From NCBI RefSeq assembly GCF_001659985.1, contig NZ_LYCS01000001.1, positions 768,261 through 832,260 on the forward strand: a stretch of 64,000 bases of DNA, given 5' to 3'. The notes under the pieces are model-generated. The model saw only the letters and a list, made by a program, of their open reading frames with translations. It did no database searches and had not been told where the DNA came from. Position 1 is the stretch's first letter; each line of letters starts with the position of its first letter. The translations under genes and the position numbers were made by a program. The stretch comes from Oceanobacillus sp. Castelsardo. Lineage in GTDB: Bacteria > Bacillota > Bacilli > Bacillales > Amphibacillaceae. Positions 8,398-17,695 of the stretch are shown here, one piece after another.

Positions 8398-8573
8398 AAC
8401 TAACACCTCTTTCACCTGATATTTCATATTCCTTCTGACTTGTACAAAATTCACAAATTCGTAACCGAAAAATCCAAAAACATTTTTATACAATGATACA
8501 ATAGAGATAGAAATTTATTAGTTGTGCTTATGCAGATAAAAGATATTATCTGCAAACAAAGGAGATGAAAGAT

Positions 8574-9296
8574 TTGCAAACAAGTGTGTTATTAGATGCG
8601 AAAACGGAAGAAGATTTAATTTCTCCAAGTCTCCGAGAACTGTTAAAATCTATCAGTACTTTAAAAGTAATGAACGAGGAAAGCTACCTTTTCCATGAGG
8701 GTGTAGAAGCTGAAGAAATTTTTATCATTAAATCAGGACTCGTCCAAGTATCGAAGTTAACCGCTGACGGAAAAGAAATGATTTTACGAATTTGTAAACA
8801 TAACGATATTATTGGTGAATTAACTTTGTTCAGTAGTGATCCCAAATATATACTAAGTGCAAAAGTTATTGATAGTGGTGAAGTTCTGGTCATCCAAAAG
8901 GATATGTTGGAAAAAGCACTTATGACTAATACGGAGTTGTCGTTTGAATATTTGAAATGGACTAGTAATCACATGAGAAAATATCAGTCCAAAATAAGGG
9001 ACCTGTTACTAAACGGAAAGAAAGGTGCCTTATATTCCACCCTTATCCGTCTTTCCAATAGTTATGGTGTTAAAAAGGACGACGGCGTATTAATTGATCT
9101 AGTTTTAACTAATCAAGAATTAGCTAAATTTTGTGCCGCTACTCGTGAAAGTGTCAATAGAATGCTTGTCGAATTAAGAAAAATGGATGTTATATCGATG
9201 GATAAAAGTGGCAAGATAGTACTAAAAGATATCGATTATTTACGCGCAAAAATAGGTTGTGAAAATTGTCCAATCGAAATATGCAATATCAATTAG
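8574..9296 (+). CDS. fnr: Anaerobic regulator FNR, Bacillus type
   Basis: Crp/Fnr-family activator of anaerobic respiration genes. It has an N-terminal cyclic-nucleotide-like domain (GVEAEEIFIIKSGL, DIIGELTLFS), a dimerisation helix and a winged HTH with ARESV/TRESVNRMLVELRK as recognition helix. The C-terminus GCENCPIEICNIN carries C-x2-C-x4-C, the [4Fe-4S]-binding cysteines of B. subtilis FNR. ATG at 8565 directly abuts the GGAG; the TTG at 8574, nine bases downstream, is a better-spaced start. The gene sits among MoCo genes, and likely targets with FNR boxes are spread through the window. Confidence 0.95.
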   Translation: MQTSVLLDAKTEEDLISPSLRELLKSISTLKVMNEESYLFHEGVEAEEIFIIKSGLVQVSKLTADGKEMILRICKHNDIIGELTLFSSDPKYILSAKVIDSGEVLVIQKDMLEKALMTNTELSFEYLKWTSNHMRKYQSKIRDLLLNGKKGALYSTLIRLSNSYGVKKDDGVLIDLVLTNQELAKFCAATRESVNRMLVELRKMDVISMDKSGKIVLKDIDYLRAKIGCENCPIEICNIN

Positions 9297-9301
9297 GAGA
9301 C

Positions 9302-9322
9302 AGAGACAAAATAATTGTCTCT
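9302..9322. terminator. Terminator between fnr and mobB
   Basis: AGAGACA/TGTCTCT stem with a 7-base loop followed by TTTTTTATTTTT, directly after fnr and before the convergent mobB. Confidence 0.75.
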
Positions 9323-9331
9323 TTTTTATTT

Positions 9332-9823
9332 TTATAACTTCATTTCGCTCCGTAACCATTGTAAAATATGTTCCATCTCTGTAATGTGAAATAAAGGAAA
9401 AGGGCGGGAATTCTGTGCTAAAGGAATTCTACTGATGATGGCTTTAATATTACTAACTTCTTCTACCAATGTAAGGTCTTCTTCTTTACTTATCAGTACT
9501 ACTTTTGGATAACTTACCCTTTTAAATCCTTCAATTAATAATAAGTCTACCTGCATCATTTTATAAATTTCAATCATTTCACTCAGTTTCCAATTTTTCT
9601 TGGATAATTGAAATAAACCTTCTCCTTCTACACCTGCGATTATAGATCCTGCATTTCTATGTCTTTCACTGTCGGTACTATCTAACCCTTCAGGCACCCC
9701 TCCATGCCCATGATGTTTCAACGATGCGGTACGAATACCTAACGAAGTAAAATACTCTATAAGGTTGCTTGTTAAAGTAGTTTTTCCGCTATTTTTGTAC
9801 CCAACGATTTGTAAAATAAACAT
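9332..9823 (-). CDS. mobB: Molybdopterin-guanine dinucleotide biosynthesis adapter MobB
   Basis: A 163-residue P-loop GTPase-like protein; the Walker A GYKNSGKTTLTSNL is at the N-terminus, followed by SLKHHGHGG and the switch-like block DLLLIEGFKRVSYPKVVLI. It assists MobA. Last gene of the moaA-moeB-moeA-moaE-moaD-mobB operon; its ATG touches the moaD stop codon. Confidence 0.92.
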   Translation of the reverse strand: MFILQIVGYKNSGKTTLTSNLIEYFTSLGIRTASLKHHGHGGVPEGLDSTDSERHRNAGSIIAGVEGEGLFQLSKKNWKLSEMIEIYKMMQVDLLLIEGFKRVSYPKVVLISKEEDLTLVEEVSNIKAIISRIPLAQNSRPFPLFHITEMEHILQWLRSEMKL

Positions 9824-10060
9824 TTAACCACCACTGACTGGTGGAATAAACGCAACAGTATCTCCAGATTGAACGATATCACTTTCCAATGCATACTCTT
9901 CATTTATTGCCGTCATTACATCGTCTAATTGTAATAAACCATATTCATTTTTTAATTTCTCTTTTAAATCAATAATGGAAAGAGAATCCGCCTCAAGCTC
10001 CAGACGATCTTTCCCTACCTTTTCTTGTAAATCAGCAAATAATAAAATATTAATCATCAT
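9824..10060 (-). CDS. moaD: Molybdopterin synthase sulfur-carrier subunit MoaD
   Basis: A ubiquitin-fold protein of about 78 residues ending in PPVSGG; the terminal Gly-Gly is thiocarboxylated and delivers sulfur with MoaE. A longer frame extends to 10105, but the two adjacent ATGs at 10060/10057 follow AAGGATG and give MINILLFADLQEKVG, the normal MoaD start. Lies between moaE and mobB in the operon; MoeB presumably activates it. Confidence 0.92.
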   Translation of the reverse strand: MMINILLFADLQEKVGKDRLELEADSLSIIDLKEKLKNEYGLLQLDDVMTAINEEYALESDIVQSGDTVAFIPPVSGG

Positions 10061-10115
10061 TACACATCCTTCATCACGTCTTAACTGCCTGAAAGAACTC
10101 TCCACTAAATGAGTT

Positions 10116-10577
10116 TCACTTTATATTTGGACTTCCACTTGGATAGGATACGGTTTCCAATTGATCTCCAATCCACGTTTCGCCATCTTCCCAATGTTCT
10201 TTCTTCCATATCGGTACTATTTGTTTAATTCGTTCAATGGCATATTCATTTGCTTCATATGCCGCTTTCCGATGTGGAGAAGAAACTGCAATTACTACTG
10301 CGATGTCTGAAATATCTAAATGCCCTATACGATGAGTAATCGCAATTCGTGTATTCGGCCATTTTTCTTCAATTTCATCACCTATTTTAGCAAGCATCTT
10401 TACAGCCATTGGTTTATATGCCTGATATTTTAAATATATCGTACGTTTACCCTTCGTCCATTCACGTACAGTACCCATAAAAGTAGTTATGGCTCCAGCT
10501 TCTCGTCTTTTTACCTTATCTATAATTGCCCCTACTTCAATAGGATCTTCAACGATTTCAAATAATGGATCCGTCAT
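10116..10577 (-). CDS. moaE: Molybdopterin synthase catalytic subunit MoaE
   Basis: A 153-residue protein that converts cPMP to molybdopterin with MoaD. Signature segments: GAITTFMGTVREWTKGK, ITHRIGHLDISDIAVVIAVSSPHRKAAYEA and VPIWKKEHWEDGE, the last with the active-site lysines. The start overlaps the end of moeA by 20 bp, suggesting coupled translation. Confidence 0.95.
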   Translation of the reverse strand: MTDPLFEIVEDPIEVGAIIDKVKRREAGAITTFMGTVREWTKGKRTIYLKYQAYKPMAVKMLAKIGDEIEEKWPNTRIAITHRIGHLDISDIAVVIAVSSPHRKAAYEANEYAIERIKQIVPIWKKEHWEDGETWIGDQLETVSYPSGSPNIK

Positions 10578-11883
10578 ATTTTCTCTGACTCCTTCTTGTA
10601 TTTACATCCATATTGACAAAGTTATCCATCGTAGTACCTTCTTGGTCTTCCAATAATATAACAGAAACTTCCATTCCTGCTTCGTACCCTCTTGTTCCTC
10701 CCGGTAGGACAATAAGAATATTTGCTTCCGCCAAAGAAGAAACAACATTTGACTTGTCTAATCCGACTGGCGTTGCAACTAAACGACCACCTTCATAAGT
10801 TAAATGTCCACGAACAAAACGATCGAAAGGATTAGGTTTTGGAAAATCAGACCCAAGAATCGCAACTTCTTTTTTCAAAAATGCATTTGTCTGATATAGA
10901 TATGTTCGAATGACAGGGCGAGTATAAAGTTCAAATCCAACATAACAGGCAGAAGGATTTCCGGAAAGTCCATATAATAGCTTTCCTTCCATTTCAGCCA
11001 CTGTGGTTACACTCCCCGGTCTCATCCCAATTTTATTAAACAAAACATTAGCATGAAGCTTCTTATAAATTTCTGGTAAATAATCATAATCACCAACAGA
11101 TACTCCGCCGGTTGTTATTAGAATATCCACCTGACCGAGCGCATTTGCTACTTGATTAAGGCAAGTTTCAAACTCATCACTAAACTGACCAAAATAGATA
11201 GGTTCTCCGCCTGCACGAATGATTTGTGATTGAACCATAAAGGCATTACTATTTCTAATTTTCCCTGGTTGTAACGGCTCATCCACATCTAATAATTCAC
11301 TTCCAGTAGCTATAATCCCAATTTTTGGCTTCTTACTTACTGGTACATTTTTATAACCAAATGTCGCAAGCAACGCAACGATACCAGGATTAATAAAGGT
11401 TCCCTTCTTAACAAGAGAAGTGCCTTTTTTCGTATCTTCCCCAGTAAAAGAAATATTGTCAGCCGATTTCACTTTTCTTTTCAACTGAATAAAGGACTTA
11501 TGATCGTTCTCAAACTCTTTCACTACTTCAAACATAACGACAGCATCACAACCATCTGGAATTTGTGCACCGGTCATAATTCGAACAACTTGTCCTTCTG
11601 TTACGGTACCTTCATATACACTGCCCGCACCAATTTCTCCAACTACTTCTAACTCAATGGGATTGGTACTGGAAGCAGTCATTGTATCCACAGAGCGTAC
11701 TGCAAATCCATCATATGGGGAACGATCAAATGGAGGTACATGATGATCTGCAATTAAATCTTCCCCTAAGATGCGGCCATAGCTTTCTTCTATCGGAACA
11801 TGTTCCACTTTTCCATTTTTTGCAAAGTTCATTACACGTGAAATTGCTTCATTCACTTTTATTGGTTTTCTTCTTTCTACCAT
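10558..11883 (-). CDS. moeA: Molybdopterin molybdenumtransferase MoeA
   Basis: Inserts molybdenum into adenylylated molybdopterin. About 441 residues: VPPFDRSPYDGFAVRS near residue 55, IMTGAQIPDGCDAVV, the MoCF-like GIIATGSELL and ITTGGVSVGDYDY segments, and a C-terminal beta domain with LPGGTRGYEAG. An ATG at 11898 exists, but the ATG at 11883 lies just after AAGGTGAG and gives MVERRKPI, matching Bacillus relatives. Overlaps moaE. Confidence 0.94.
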   Translation of the reverse strand: MVERRKPIKVNEAISRVMNFAKNGKVEHVPIEESYGRILGEDLIADHHVPPFDRSPYDGFAVRSVDTMTASSTNPIELEVVGEIGAGSVYEGTVTEGQVVRIMTGAQIPDGCDAVVMFEVVKEFENDHKSFIQLKRKVKSADNISFTGEDTKKGTSLVKKGTFINPGIVALLATFGYKNVPVSKKPKIGIIATGSELLDVDEPLQPGKIRNSNAFMVQSQIIRAGGEPIYFGQFSDEFETCLNQVANALGQVDILITTGGVSVGDYDYLPEIYKKLHANVLFNKIGMRPGSVTTVAEMEGKLLYGLSGNPSACYVGFELYTRPVIRTYLYQTNAFLKKEVAILGSDFPKPNPFDRFVRGHLTYEGGRLVATPVGLDKSNVVSSLAEANILIVLPGGTRGYEAGMEVSVILLEDQEGTTMDNFVNMDVNTRRSQRKYDGSII

Positions 11884-11894
11884 GTTACTCACCT

Positions 11895-12902
11895 TCATCC
11901 TGCTAACTGATAATAGATACTTTTCGCTTTTGCAATTGAATTTGTCCCATGAATTAATGTTCTTCCATCTTGAAAGAAAACAAGTCGGTAGGAATCATAT
12001 TCAATAGAAATTAAAAAGTCATTTGCTTTTACAGGTGCAATTCGCTCCAATCGTTCTTTTAATATATTTAAATTTCGCTTTCGAGTTGTTCTAATTTGAA
12101 CTGTATTTCTTCCACAAAGCACTTCTGATTTAGTGGTGGATTGAAAATCTAAAGCTGGGTAATTCGGATTTTCCCCACAAGATGGACAAGATTCCTTCTT
12201 CGCCCTATCTACTTTCATTATATGATAATGATTGCTCCATAAATCAAATGTTACAAGAGAAGCACGTAAAGATTTATGATCTTCAATTAAAATTTTTAAG
12301 GCTTCCGTTGTTTGATGGGCAACTACCATCTGAACTGCAGGTGATATAATGCCAACTGAATCACACGTTGCTCCAGAAACGGGAATGGCATCTAATAAAC
12401 ATCTTAGGCAAGGTGTTTGATTAGGTAAGATGGTATAACTCATTCCCGTACTTCCTACACATGATCCAAAAATCCAAGGAACAGAATGCTTTTGTAAAAT
12501 ATCATTAAGCAAAAACCGTGTATCGAAATTGTCAGTTGCATCAATAACTAAATCAATACCTTTTAATAACGGATCTAAGGAATTTGCTGAAGCATCCATT
12601 ACATAAGCTTCTATTTCAATATCTGAATTAATTTCTTGCAATCTATTCTTTGCTGCAATTGCTTTTGGAATTTGGTTGTAGACATCTTGTTCTGTATATA
12701 ATTGTTGTCTTTGTAAATTACTTAATTCCACATAATCCCTATCAATTAGTGTTAATTTACCTATTCCAGCACGTGCCAGGTTATCTGCGTTTGCTGAACC
12801 AAGCGCACCACAACCAAGAATAAGTACATGTTTTTCGGATATTTTTTGTTGACCTTCGTTTCCAATTGGCTTAAATAACATTTGACGTGAATATCTTTCC
12901 AT
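11895..12902 (-). CDS. moeB: MoeB/ThiF-family adenylyltransferase
   Basis: E1-like enzyme, 335 residues, that adenylylates the MoaD C-terminus. The ATP-binding loop is ILGCGALGSANADNLARAGIG near residue 30, with DATDNFDTRFLLND later. Two zinc-binding pairs, CLRC and CPSC, are present, and GATCDSVGIISP is the conserved catalytic region. A C-terminal extension of about 80 residues has no rhodanese signature. It sits directly before moeA. ThiF activity is possible too, but MoCo context favours MoeB. Confidence 0.92.
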   Translation of the reverse strand: MERYSRQMLFKPIGNEGQQKISEKHVLILGCGALGSANADNLARAGIGKLTLIDRDYVELSNLQRQQLYTEQDVYNQIPKAIAAKNRLQEINSDIEIEAYVMDASANSLDPLLKGIDLVIDATDNFDTRFLLNDILQKHSVPWIFGSCVGSTGMSYTILPNQTPCLRCLLDAIPVSGATCDSVGIISPAVQMVVAHQTTEALKILIEDHKSLRASLVTFDLWSNHYHIMKVDRAKKESCPSCGENPNYPALDFQSTTKSEVLCGRNTVQIRTTRKRNLNILKERLERIAPVKANDFLISIEYDSYRLVFFQDGRTLIHGTNSIAKAKSIYYQLAG

Positions 12903-12918
12903 CTATTCCGTTTCCCTT

Positions 12919-13929
12919 CTATCCGCCAATATAAGACATTTCAATCTTACTTCTACTTTTTGCCGATTCCTCTGTGCGTTCGTCAGAATATCGGTCCGTA
13001 CGGTTATTCCATATATGAATTACTTCATCTTTAATCTCATCATCCGTTTTATCCGAACGTAACAATTCTCTAAAATCAAAGCCATTTTCAGCGAATAAGC
13101 AAGTGTACATTTTTCCATCCGCTGCAATCCTTGCTCTTGTACAAGTAGAACAAAATGATTCCGAAACAGAAGTAATAAAACCTACTTCTGCGTTTGTTCC
13201 AACATAGCGGTAACGTTTAGCAACTTCGCCAAGGTAGGCCGGATCAACGGCTTCTAAGTCAAATTGCTCTTTTAATTGTTCGTATATTTGTTTTTTTGTA
13301 ATAACTTTACTAAAATCCCAACCATTTGTTTGTCCGACATCCATAAATTCAATGTACCTTAGTGTAATTCCTTGTTCTTTAAAATAAGCGGCCATTGGAA
13401 CAACTTCATGATCATTCATTCCTTTTTTAACGACCATATTCACTTTCACTTCAAGTCCAACTTCTTTTGCTTTTTGGATTCCTTTAAGAACTCGTTCCGG
13501 TCCAACACCACTATCATTAATAGATTTGAATAATTCTTCATCTAATGCATCCAAACTTACATTGACGCGCTGTAGTCCAGCGTCTTTTAACTTTGCAGCT
13601 GAATGACCTAATAAAGAGCCATTCGTTGTTAACCCGATATCTTCCAATTGATCAATTGCGGTTAATTTTTTTATGAGTAAAGGTAAATCTCTCCTCATAA
13701 GAGGTTCTCCACCAGTTAATCTTATTTTTCTAACACCTAAATCCACGAAAATTTTAGCTAGACGTTCTATTTCTTCAAAGCTTAATAATTGTTCTCTAGG
13801 CATAAATACAAAATCCCTGCCAAAAATCTCTTTCGGCATACAATATCTGCATCTAAAATTACAACGATCAATAACAGAAATACGAAGATCCTTTAGCGGG
13901 CGACCGAATTTATCTGTAATAACTGACAC
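12919..13929 (-). CDS. moaA: GTP 3',8-cyclase MoaA
   Basis: Radical SAM enzyme for the first MoCo step, 336 residues. The SAM cluster CNFRCRYC has Cys23, Cys27 and Cys30; the second cluster is in [19 protein letters not shown]; the protein ends in the conserved Gly-Gly needed for GTP binding. GTG start after AAAGGAGAG. First gene of the six-gene leftward moa/moe/mob operon, with an FNR-type promoter and a long hairpin leader upstream. Confidence 0.96.
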   Translation of the reverse strand: MSVITDKFGRPLKDLRISVIDRCNFRCRYCMPKEIFGRDFVFMPREQLLSFEEIERLAKIFVDLGVRKIRLTGGEPLMRRDLPLLIKKLTAIDQLEDIGLTTNGSLLGHSAAKLKDAGLQRVNVSLDALDEELFKSINDSGVGPERVLKGIQKAKEVGLEVKVNMVVKKGMNDHEVVPMAAYFKEQGITLRYIEFMDVGQTNGWDFSKVITKKQIYEQLKEQFDLEAVDPAYLGEVAKRYRYVGTNAEVGFITSVSESFCSTCTRARIAADGKMYTCLFAENGFDFRELLRSDKTDDEIKDEVIHIWNNRTDRYSDERTEESAKSRSKIEMSYIGG

Positions 13930-13953
13930 TGTGGATCTCTCCTTTTAGGGGTT

Positions 13954-14096
13954 GTTCAAAAAGTCCGGTGAAAATGACACTTCGCATTTCTTCGTTGGCT
14001 TGCTTTTCCGTTCCTCACGTATTAACTGCATACGTTGTGGTACTCAAAACTACACCGCCTCGAACTGCTCGGTCCTTTTCATCCTCCTTTTTGAAC
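13954..14096. repeat. Long inverted-repeat element (GTTCAAAAAGTCC...TTTTTGAAC) in the moaA leader
   Basis: About 143 bp bounded by GTTCAAAAAG and CTTTTTGAAC, with further internal complementarity (GGTGAAAATGAC near the left end, GTCCTTTTCATCC near the right). I recognise very similar sequences as dispersed intergenic repeats in other Bacillaceae. Its position, between the predicted FNR promoter (start near 14103) and the moaA ribosome binding site, makes it most of the 5' leader of the moa operon. The 305-bp gap 13930-14234 otherwise holds only the promoter. Confidence 0.7.
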
Positions 14097-14109
14097 TTAT
14101 CTTAAGAAT

Positions 14110-14152
14110 AGTATATCTTATTGTATCCTGCTTATCTGTTAAAAATGTCACT
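14110..14152 (-). promoter_or_regulatory. FNR-type promoter of the moaA operon
   Basis: TGTTA-AAAATG-TCACT at 14137-14152 is an FNR box with two mismatches to TGTGA-N6-TCACA. On the minus strand the hexamer TATACT at 14110-14115 has its centre 32 bp from the box centre, which places the box at -41.5 relative to a start near 14103. Confidence 0.55.
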
Positions 14153-14234
14153 TAGTCAATCTTTAACTACTAATATATCATGATAGATTAGGAATTATTA
14201 CTTATTTCTAGATTATATACCCTTTTAGAAAATG

Positions 14235-15713
14235 TCATTTTTTCTTATTGACTAATTTCACAAATTTATCCTCATATATTTTTCTTTTTACTGGTTGATT
14301 ATTTCTATTATAAAATTCGATGATTCCTGCTAATGATTCTTCTAACAGTTCTTGTTTACGGGTTTTTTCAATTATATTAAACCCTTTTTCATAACATTCT
14401 TCCGCTTTATTCAAATCTTGGTTACGTCGATTTTCATAACAATATGCTAAGCGAATATACGTAAGTCCTTTTTCTTCTTTACAGTTTGAAATTTTTTCAT
14501 AGATTGCTAGTGCATCTTGATAATACGTAAAAGCAAGTTCTACATTTTCTTGTTCTAAATGATTAAATGCAATGGCCTGTAATGTATTTCCATATGCAAT
14601 AGAATTTTTACGCCCTTCTTGTTCCAATCTTTGTAAAAACTCGGAAAACACCTTTTGTGCCTTGTCATAATCTTTTTTATCTGAGTAAATTTTTCCCAAG
14701 GCATATAGAAATTGCATACGAATCTTAGGAAATGGATTAGATAAAGGTAGGCCTCTCTCTAGGTATTCCTTTGCTTGATCTAATTTAAACGTCCTAATAG
14801 ATATAGTACCGATTTTTGAATAAATATAAACGATCATAAAATGACTTTCTTCATATATTTTCATTAATTCATTTTGTGCCTGTTTGTAATAATTGATTGC
14901 TCTTGGGAAATTCCCCATATTTTCATCAATCTCCGCTAACATTAAGACAGCTTTTGCCATGTCTAAAGGATTTTCCTCAGAGAGCTCAGCCATTAACTTA
15001 ATTACATTTGTAACTATTTTTCTAGCTTCCTTTAGATCAATATAAAAATGAATCTCACCTATTCTTAATAATTCTTTCGACTCTAAACGTTTATTATCCT
15101 TTGTTTGATAAGCTTCCATTAATTGTTTATGAAGTTCTAAAGCGCTTGGATAATCTTCTATTTGAATATATACGTCGGATAATTTATAGATAGTTGATGA
15201 AAGTACTGGATGGGTCTCAGGTAATGACTCTCTAAAATAATTCAAAGCTTTTTCATATTGTTTAATTCCGTTTTCTATATTTTCTTCCATTATCGAAACC
15301 TTAGCTAAACTACTGAAAATCGTTCCATATGTATATGAATCGCGATAATCATTGTTATCTAAAACTGCTAATAGTTTAGCAAGTTCCATTCGAGCGTTAG
15401 ATTCTTGACCATACTCCATTTCTAAATAGGCATAATCCAAGTATGTATCAATAATCATTTCTAATTGGGGCTTTTCTAATTTTTTTGATAAACGGAGTGA
15501 CCTGCGACAATAATCCCCTGCCTTATCATAATTTTTAACTTTACGATAAAATTTACCTAAAGTGCTTAAAGCATAAAATTGCTCTTCGACAGTTAAATCT
15601 TGCTGCTGGAGACGAGCTTCCAATTCTTTTATCTTTTCTCTTACCTCTTCTATATAGCCACCAATAATCTTTTCCCTTATTTCTTCATAATCAATAGAAG
15701 GTTCTAGTTTCAT
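14235..15713 (-). CDS. Tetratricopeptide-repeat protein of unknown function
   Basis: About 492 residues of consecutive TPR-like helical pairs. Examples are FYALSTLGKFYRKVKNYDKAGDYCRRSL, ALNYFRESLPETHPVLSSTIYKLSDVY and AIAFNHLEQENVELAFTYYQDALAIYEKI. There is no HTH, signal peptide or enzymatic domain. ATG at 15713 with AGGAAG eight bases upstream is preferred over the GTG at 15722. It is the last gene of the stretch downstream of nar operon 1. A scaffolding or partner-binding role is likely, but the partner is unknown. Confidence 0.75.
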   Translation of the reverse strand: MKLEPSIDYEEIREKIIGGYIEEVREKIKELEARLQQQDLTVEEQFYALSTLGKFYRKVKNYDKAGDYCRRSLRLSKKLEKPQLEMIIDTYLDYAYLEMEYGQESNARMELAKLLAVLDNNDYRDSYTYGTIFSSLAKVSIMEENIENGIKQYEKALNYFRESLPETHPVLSSTIYKLSDVYIQIEDYPSALELHKQLMEAYQTKDNKRLESKELLRIGEIHFYIDLKEARKIVTNVIKLMAELSEENPLDMAKAVLMLAEIDENMGNFPRAINYYKQAQNELMKIYEESHFMIVYIYSKIGTISIRTFKLDQAKEYLERGLPLSNPFPKIRMQFLYALGKIYSDKKDYDKAQKVFSEFLQRLEQEGRKNSIAYGNTLQAIAFNHLEQENVELAFTYYQDALAIYEKISNCKEEKGLTYIRLAYCYENRRNQDLNKAEECYEKGFNIIEKTRKQELLEESLAGIIEFYNRNNQPVKRKIYEDKFVKLVNKKK

Positions 15714-15769
15714 ACTTTTCACTTCCTAATCTACATATTAATTCTGGGGTTACCTCCGTCCGAGGAAAA

Positions 15770-16246
15770 TTAAAATAACACATGAAGTGTAATGAGGATA
15801 AACAAGGAGATTCCCAATCGCAAATGAATTCTACGTAACTTTCCAGTTGGTTTCACTAATCGCCACCAACCGGTCAAGACCATAAAAATCAAATTAATAA
15901 ATGCCAATAATCCAAAAATCATTTTTATATTGTTAAAGGAAAAACCATACCAGTTCACAATAAAGAAAACGTGCATCATGATAAAGACAAGCGCCGTCGT
16001 CCCAGTGTAACGATGGAATGGCATAACCTTTTTAGAGAGGTTAGCCAACTTGATTTTCGTTTTCCGATTATCTATATTCCGAATAGTGGAAAATACTGCA
16101 TTTCTCGTCCAATTAAATAAGAAAAACAAAAAACCAATAAAACCGAATATAATTGGTAAACTTAAAGTAGGAAATGTAAAATGCGTAACCACTTGGACAA
16201 TAACCATAAAAAATAATGCTGTATTCCAATAAAACCATTTACTCAT
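15770..16246 (-). CDS. Small b-type-heme-like membrane protein, 158 aa
   Basis: Four or five predicted membrane helices with histidines placed as in diheme membrane cytochromes or ferric-reductase-like domains: FHRYTGTTALVFIMMHVFF in the middle and RRIHLRLGISLFILITLHVLF at the C-terminus. Each pair of His residues is about 12-14 positions apart on one helix. It lies 100 bp downstream of narI1. Heme binding and a redox role beside nitrate reductase are inferences. Confidence 0.55.
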   Translation of the reverse strand: MSKWFYWNTALFFMVIVQVVTHFTFPTLSLPIIFGFIGFLFFLFNWTRNAVFSTIRNIDNRKTKIKLANLSKKVMPFHRYTGTTALVFIMMHVFFIVNWYGFSFNNIKMIFGLLAFINLIFMVLTGWWRLVKPTGKLRRIHLRLGISLFILITLHVLF

Positions 16247-16346
16247 AAATATCTTCCTTTAACCTTTAAATGGACGGCAATAACATTATTCGCAGCTAGA
16301 ATACACTATATTATTAACGTGTACCCTGGCTGCTCCTATCTTAAAG

Positions 16347-17036
16347 TTAATAGCCCTCTTTATGCGTTGGGATTCTTCTTTTATAAATGACATAACTTCT
16401 ACGTAAATAACGAATCGGAAAACTAAATGCATGTACTAGTCTAGTAAATGGCCAAACAACATATAACGCAAATGTACAGTAAATGTGTATTTTAAACCAA
16501 ATAGGTACAGTTGCCATTAATTCTGGTTGGATATTAAAGATAAATAAGCCTCTTAACCAAGGTGCAATCGTTGTTCTGTAGTCAAAGCCATGAGAGTCCA
16601 CATTAAGCATCGTTGCAATAAGCCCAGTTGCAATGGCTAATAGAATAAAGATTAGTGAAACCCAATCACTTGGTGATGTAGTTGCTTTTATACGTCTCAC
16701 ACTTATTCTACGATATGTTAATAGGAAAATTCCTACAAAAGCCGCAATACCGGCTGGCACTCCAAAGCTTATGGCTACAATATGATACGTATGCTCTGTA
16801 ATTCCCAATGCATTATATAACCCTACTGGAATAATTAATCCTAAAACATGACCACCGAATACAAATATTATTCCCCAATGAAATAAAAGTGAACCTACCC
16901 TTAGACGCTTTTTCTCTAGAAATTCACTAGATTTCGTTGTCCATCCGAATTGATCTTTTTGATAACGATAAATATGTCCACCAATAAAAATAGTTAATAT
17001 AATATAGGGAAAAACACCCCATAATAGTAGATCCAT
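16347..17036 (-). CDS. narI: Nitrate reductase gamma subunit NarI (operon 1)
   Basis: Membrane cytochrome b of 229 residues that passes quinol electrons to NarH. Five helices; candidate heme histidines lie in LLFHWGIIFVFGGHVLG and near the C-terminus in WFKIHIYCTF and FTRLVHAFSFPIRYL. It is 110 bp from narJ, with a hairpin in the gap. It is paralogous to the product of 26099-26794. Confidence 0.95.
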   Translation of the reverse strand: MDLLLWGVFPYIILTIFIGGHIYRYQKDQFGWTTKSSEFLEKKRLRVGSLLFHWGIIFVFGGHVLGLIIPVGLYNALGITEHTYHIVAISFGVPAGIAAFVGIFLLTYRRISVRRIKATTSPSDWVSLIFILLAIATGLIATMLNVDSHGFDYRTTIAPWLRGLFIFNIQPELMATVPIWFKIHIYCTFALYVVWPFTRLVHAFSFPIRYLRRSYVIYKRRIPTHKEGY

Positions 17037-17107
17037 TTTTATCCCCTCCTATATTGTCTCTTTGGCTTTTATTTCTAGCCCATGGGATTCCATTTGTTAG
17101 AAAACTT

Positions 17108-17136
17108 GGCATCCGCCAAGCCTTTGGGTGGATGCC
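17108..17136. other. Intercistronic hairpin between narJ1 and narI1
   Basis: GGCATCCGCC/GGTGGATGCC forms a stem with a G-U pair and a 9-base loop in the 110-bp space between narJ and narI. There is no run of T after it on the operon strand, so it looks like a processing or stability element rather than a terminator. Confidence 0.6.
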
Positions 17137-17146
17137 TCAGTTGCAC

Positions 17147-17674
17147 TTATGCAGACGGGAAAGATTTTATACTTTCCCCACCTGCCAAGAAAAGAGCATC
17201 AAATAAAAGAGAATAAAAACTATCTTGTTCCTTTAATTTGCCATGGATTTCAGCTATTGCCTTTCCATGCATTTGCAACAATTCATTACTCGTTTCAACA
17301 GAAACATGAGCACAAAACTCTAACATGAGTGGTAAATAATCTGGTAATTCTTTATCCGTTACGTCAAATCCATGTGCTTCGTAATATTTTTTTAGTTTTA
17401 ATAATTCTAATCCTCGTTCTCTTTGCTCTCCTAATTTTAAATACGTAACATAAAGATTAGTTAATTTTCCAAAATCAAAATGCTCGATATAATGAGTTAT
17501 CCATTCATCTAATGTTCTATCTTCAATTTCTTTAATAAAACTTAATAATTTATCATTAACCTCGTCTTTACCGATACCTTCTATTTCTTCTTTTATTTCA
17601 GGTAGCATTTCTTTTAGTTCTTTACTTGGATAGGATAAAAGAAAGGAAATCATTTGATAGCTAGATGGATTCAT
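17147..17674 (-). CDS. narJ: Nitrate reductase assembly chaperone NarJ (operon 1)
   Basis: TorD/NarJ-family chaperone for NarG maturation, about 175 residues: FLLSYPSKELKEMLPEI at the start, LYVTYLKLGEQRERGLELLKLKKYY and DYLPLMLEFCAHVS in the middle. AAGGAGGG precedes two adjacent ATGs (17677, 17674). A 118-bp inverted-repeat element separates it from narH1, unlike the tight narH-narJ junction of operon 2. Confidence 0.92.
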   Translation of the reverse strand: MNPSSYQMISFLLSYPSKELKEMLPEIKEEIEGIGKDEVNDKLLSFIKEIEDRTLDEWITHYIEHFDFGKLTNLYVTYLKLGEQRERGLELLKLKKYYEAHGFDVTDKELPDYLPLMLEFCAHVSVETSNELLQMHGKAIAEIHGKLKEQDSFYSLLFDALFLAGGESIKSFPSA

Positions 17675-17695
17675 CATCAACCCTCCTTATTTGGC

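Noticed and set aside
8440-8455. FNR box between mobA and fnr
   Set aside because: TTGTACAAAATTCACA has a good right half but the left half does not match at the required spacing, and it lies inside the possible 5' extension of mobA.
13930-14109. Molybdenum cofactor riboswitch upstream of moaA
   Set aside because: The leader is a GTTCAAAAAG-bounded repeat that I recognise from unrelated intergenic sites; it does not show the Moco RNA core, and its position is better explained by repeat insertion.
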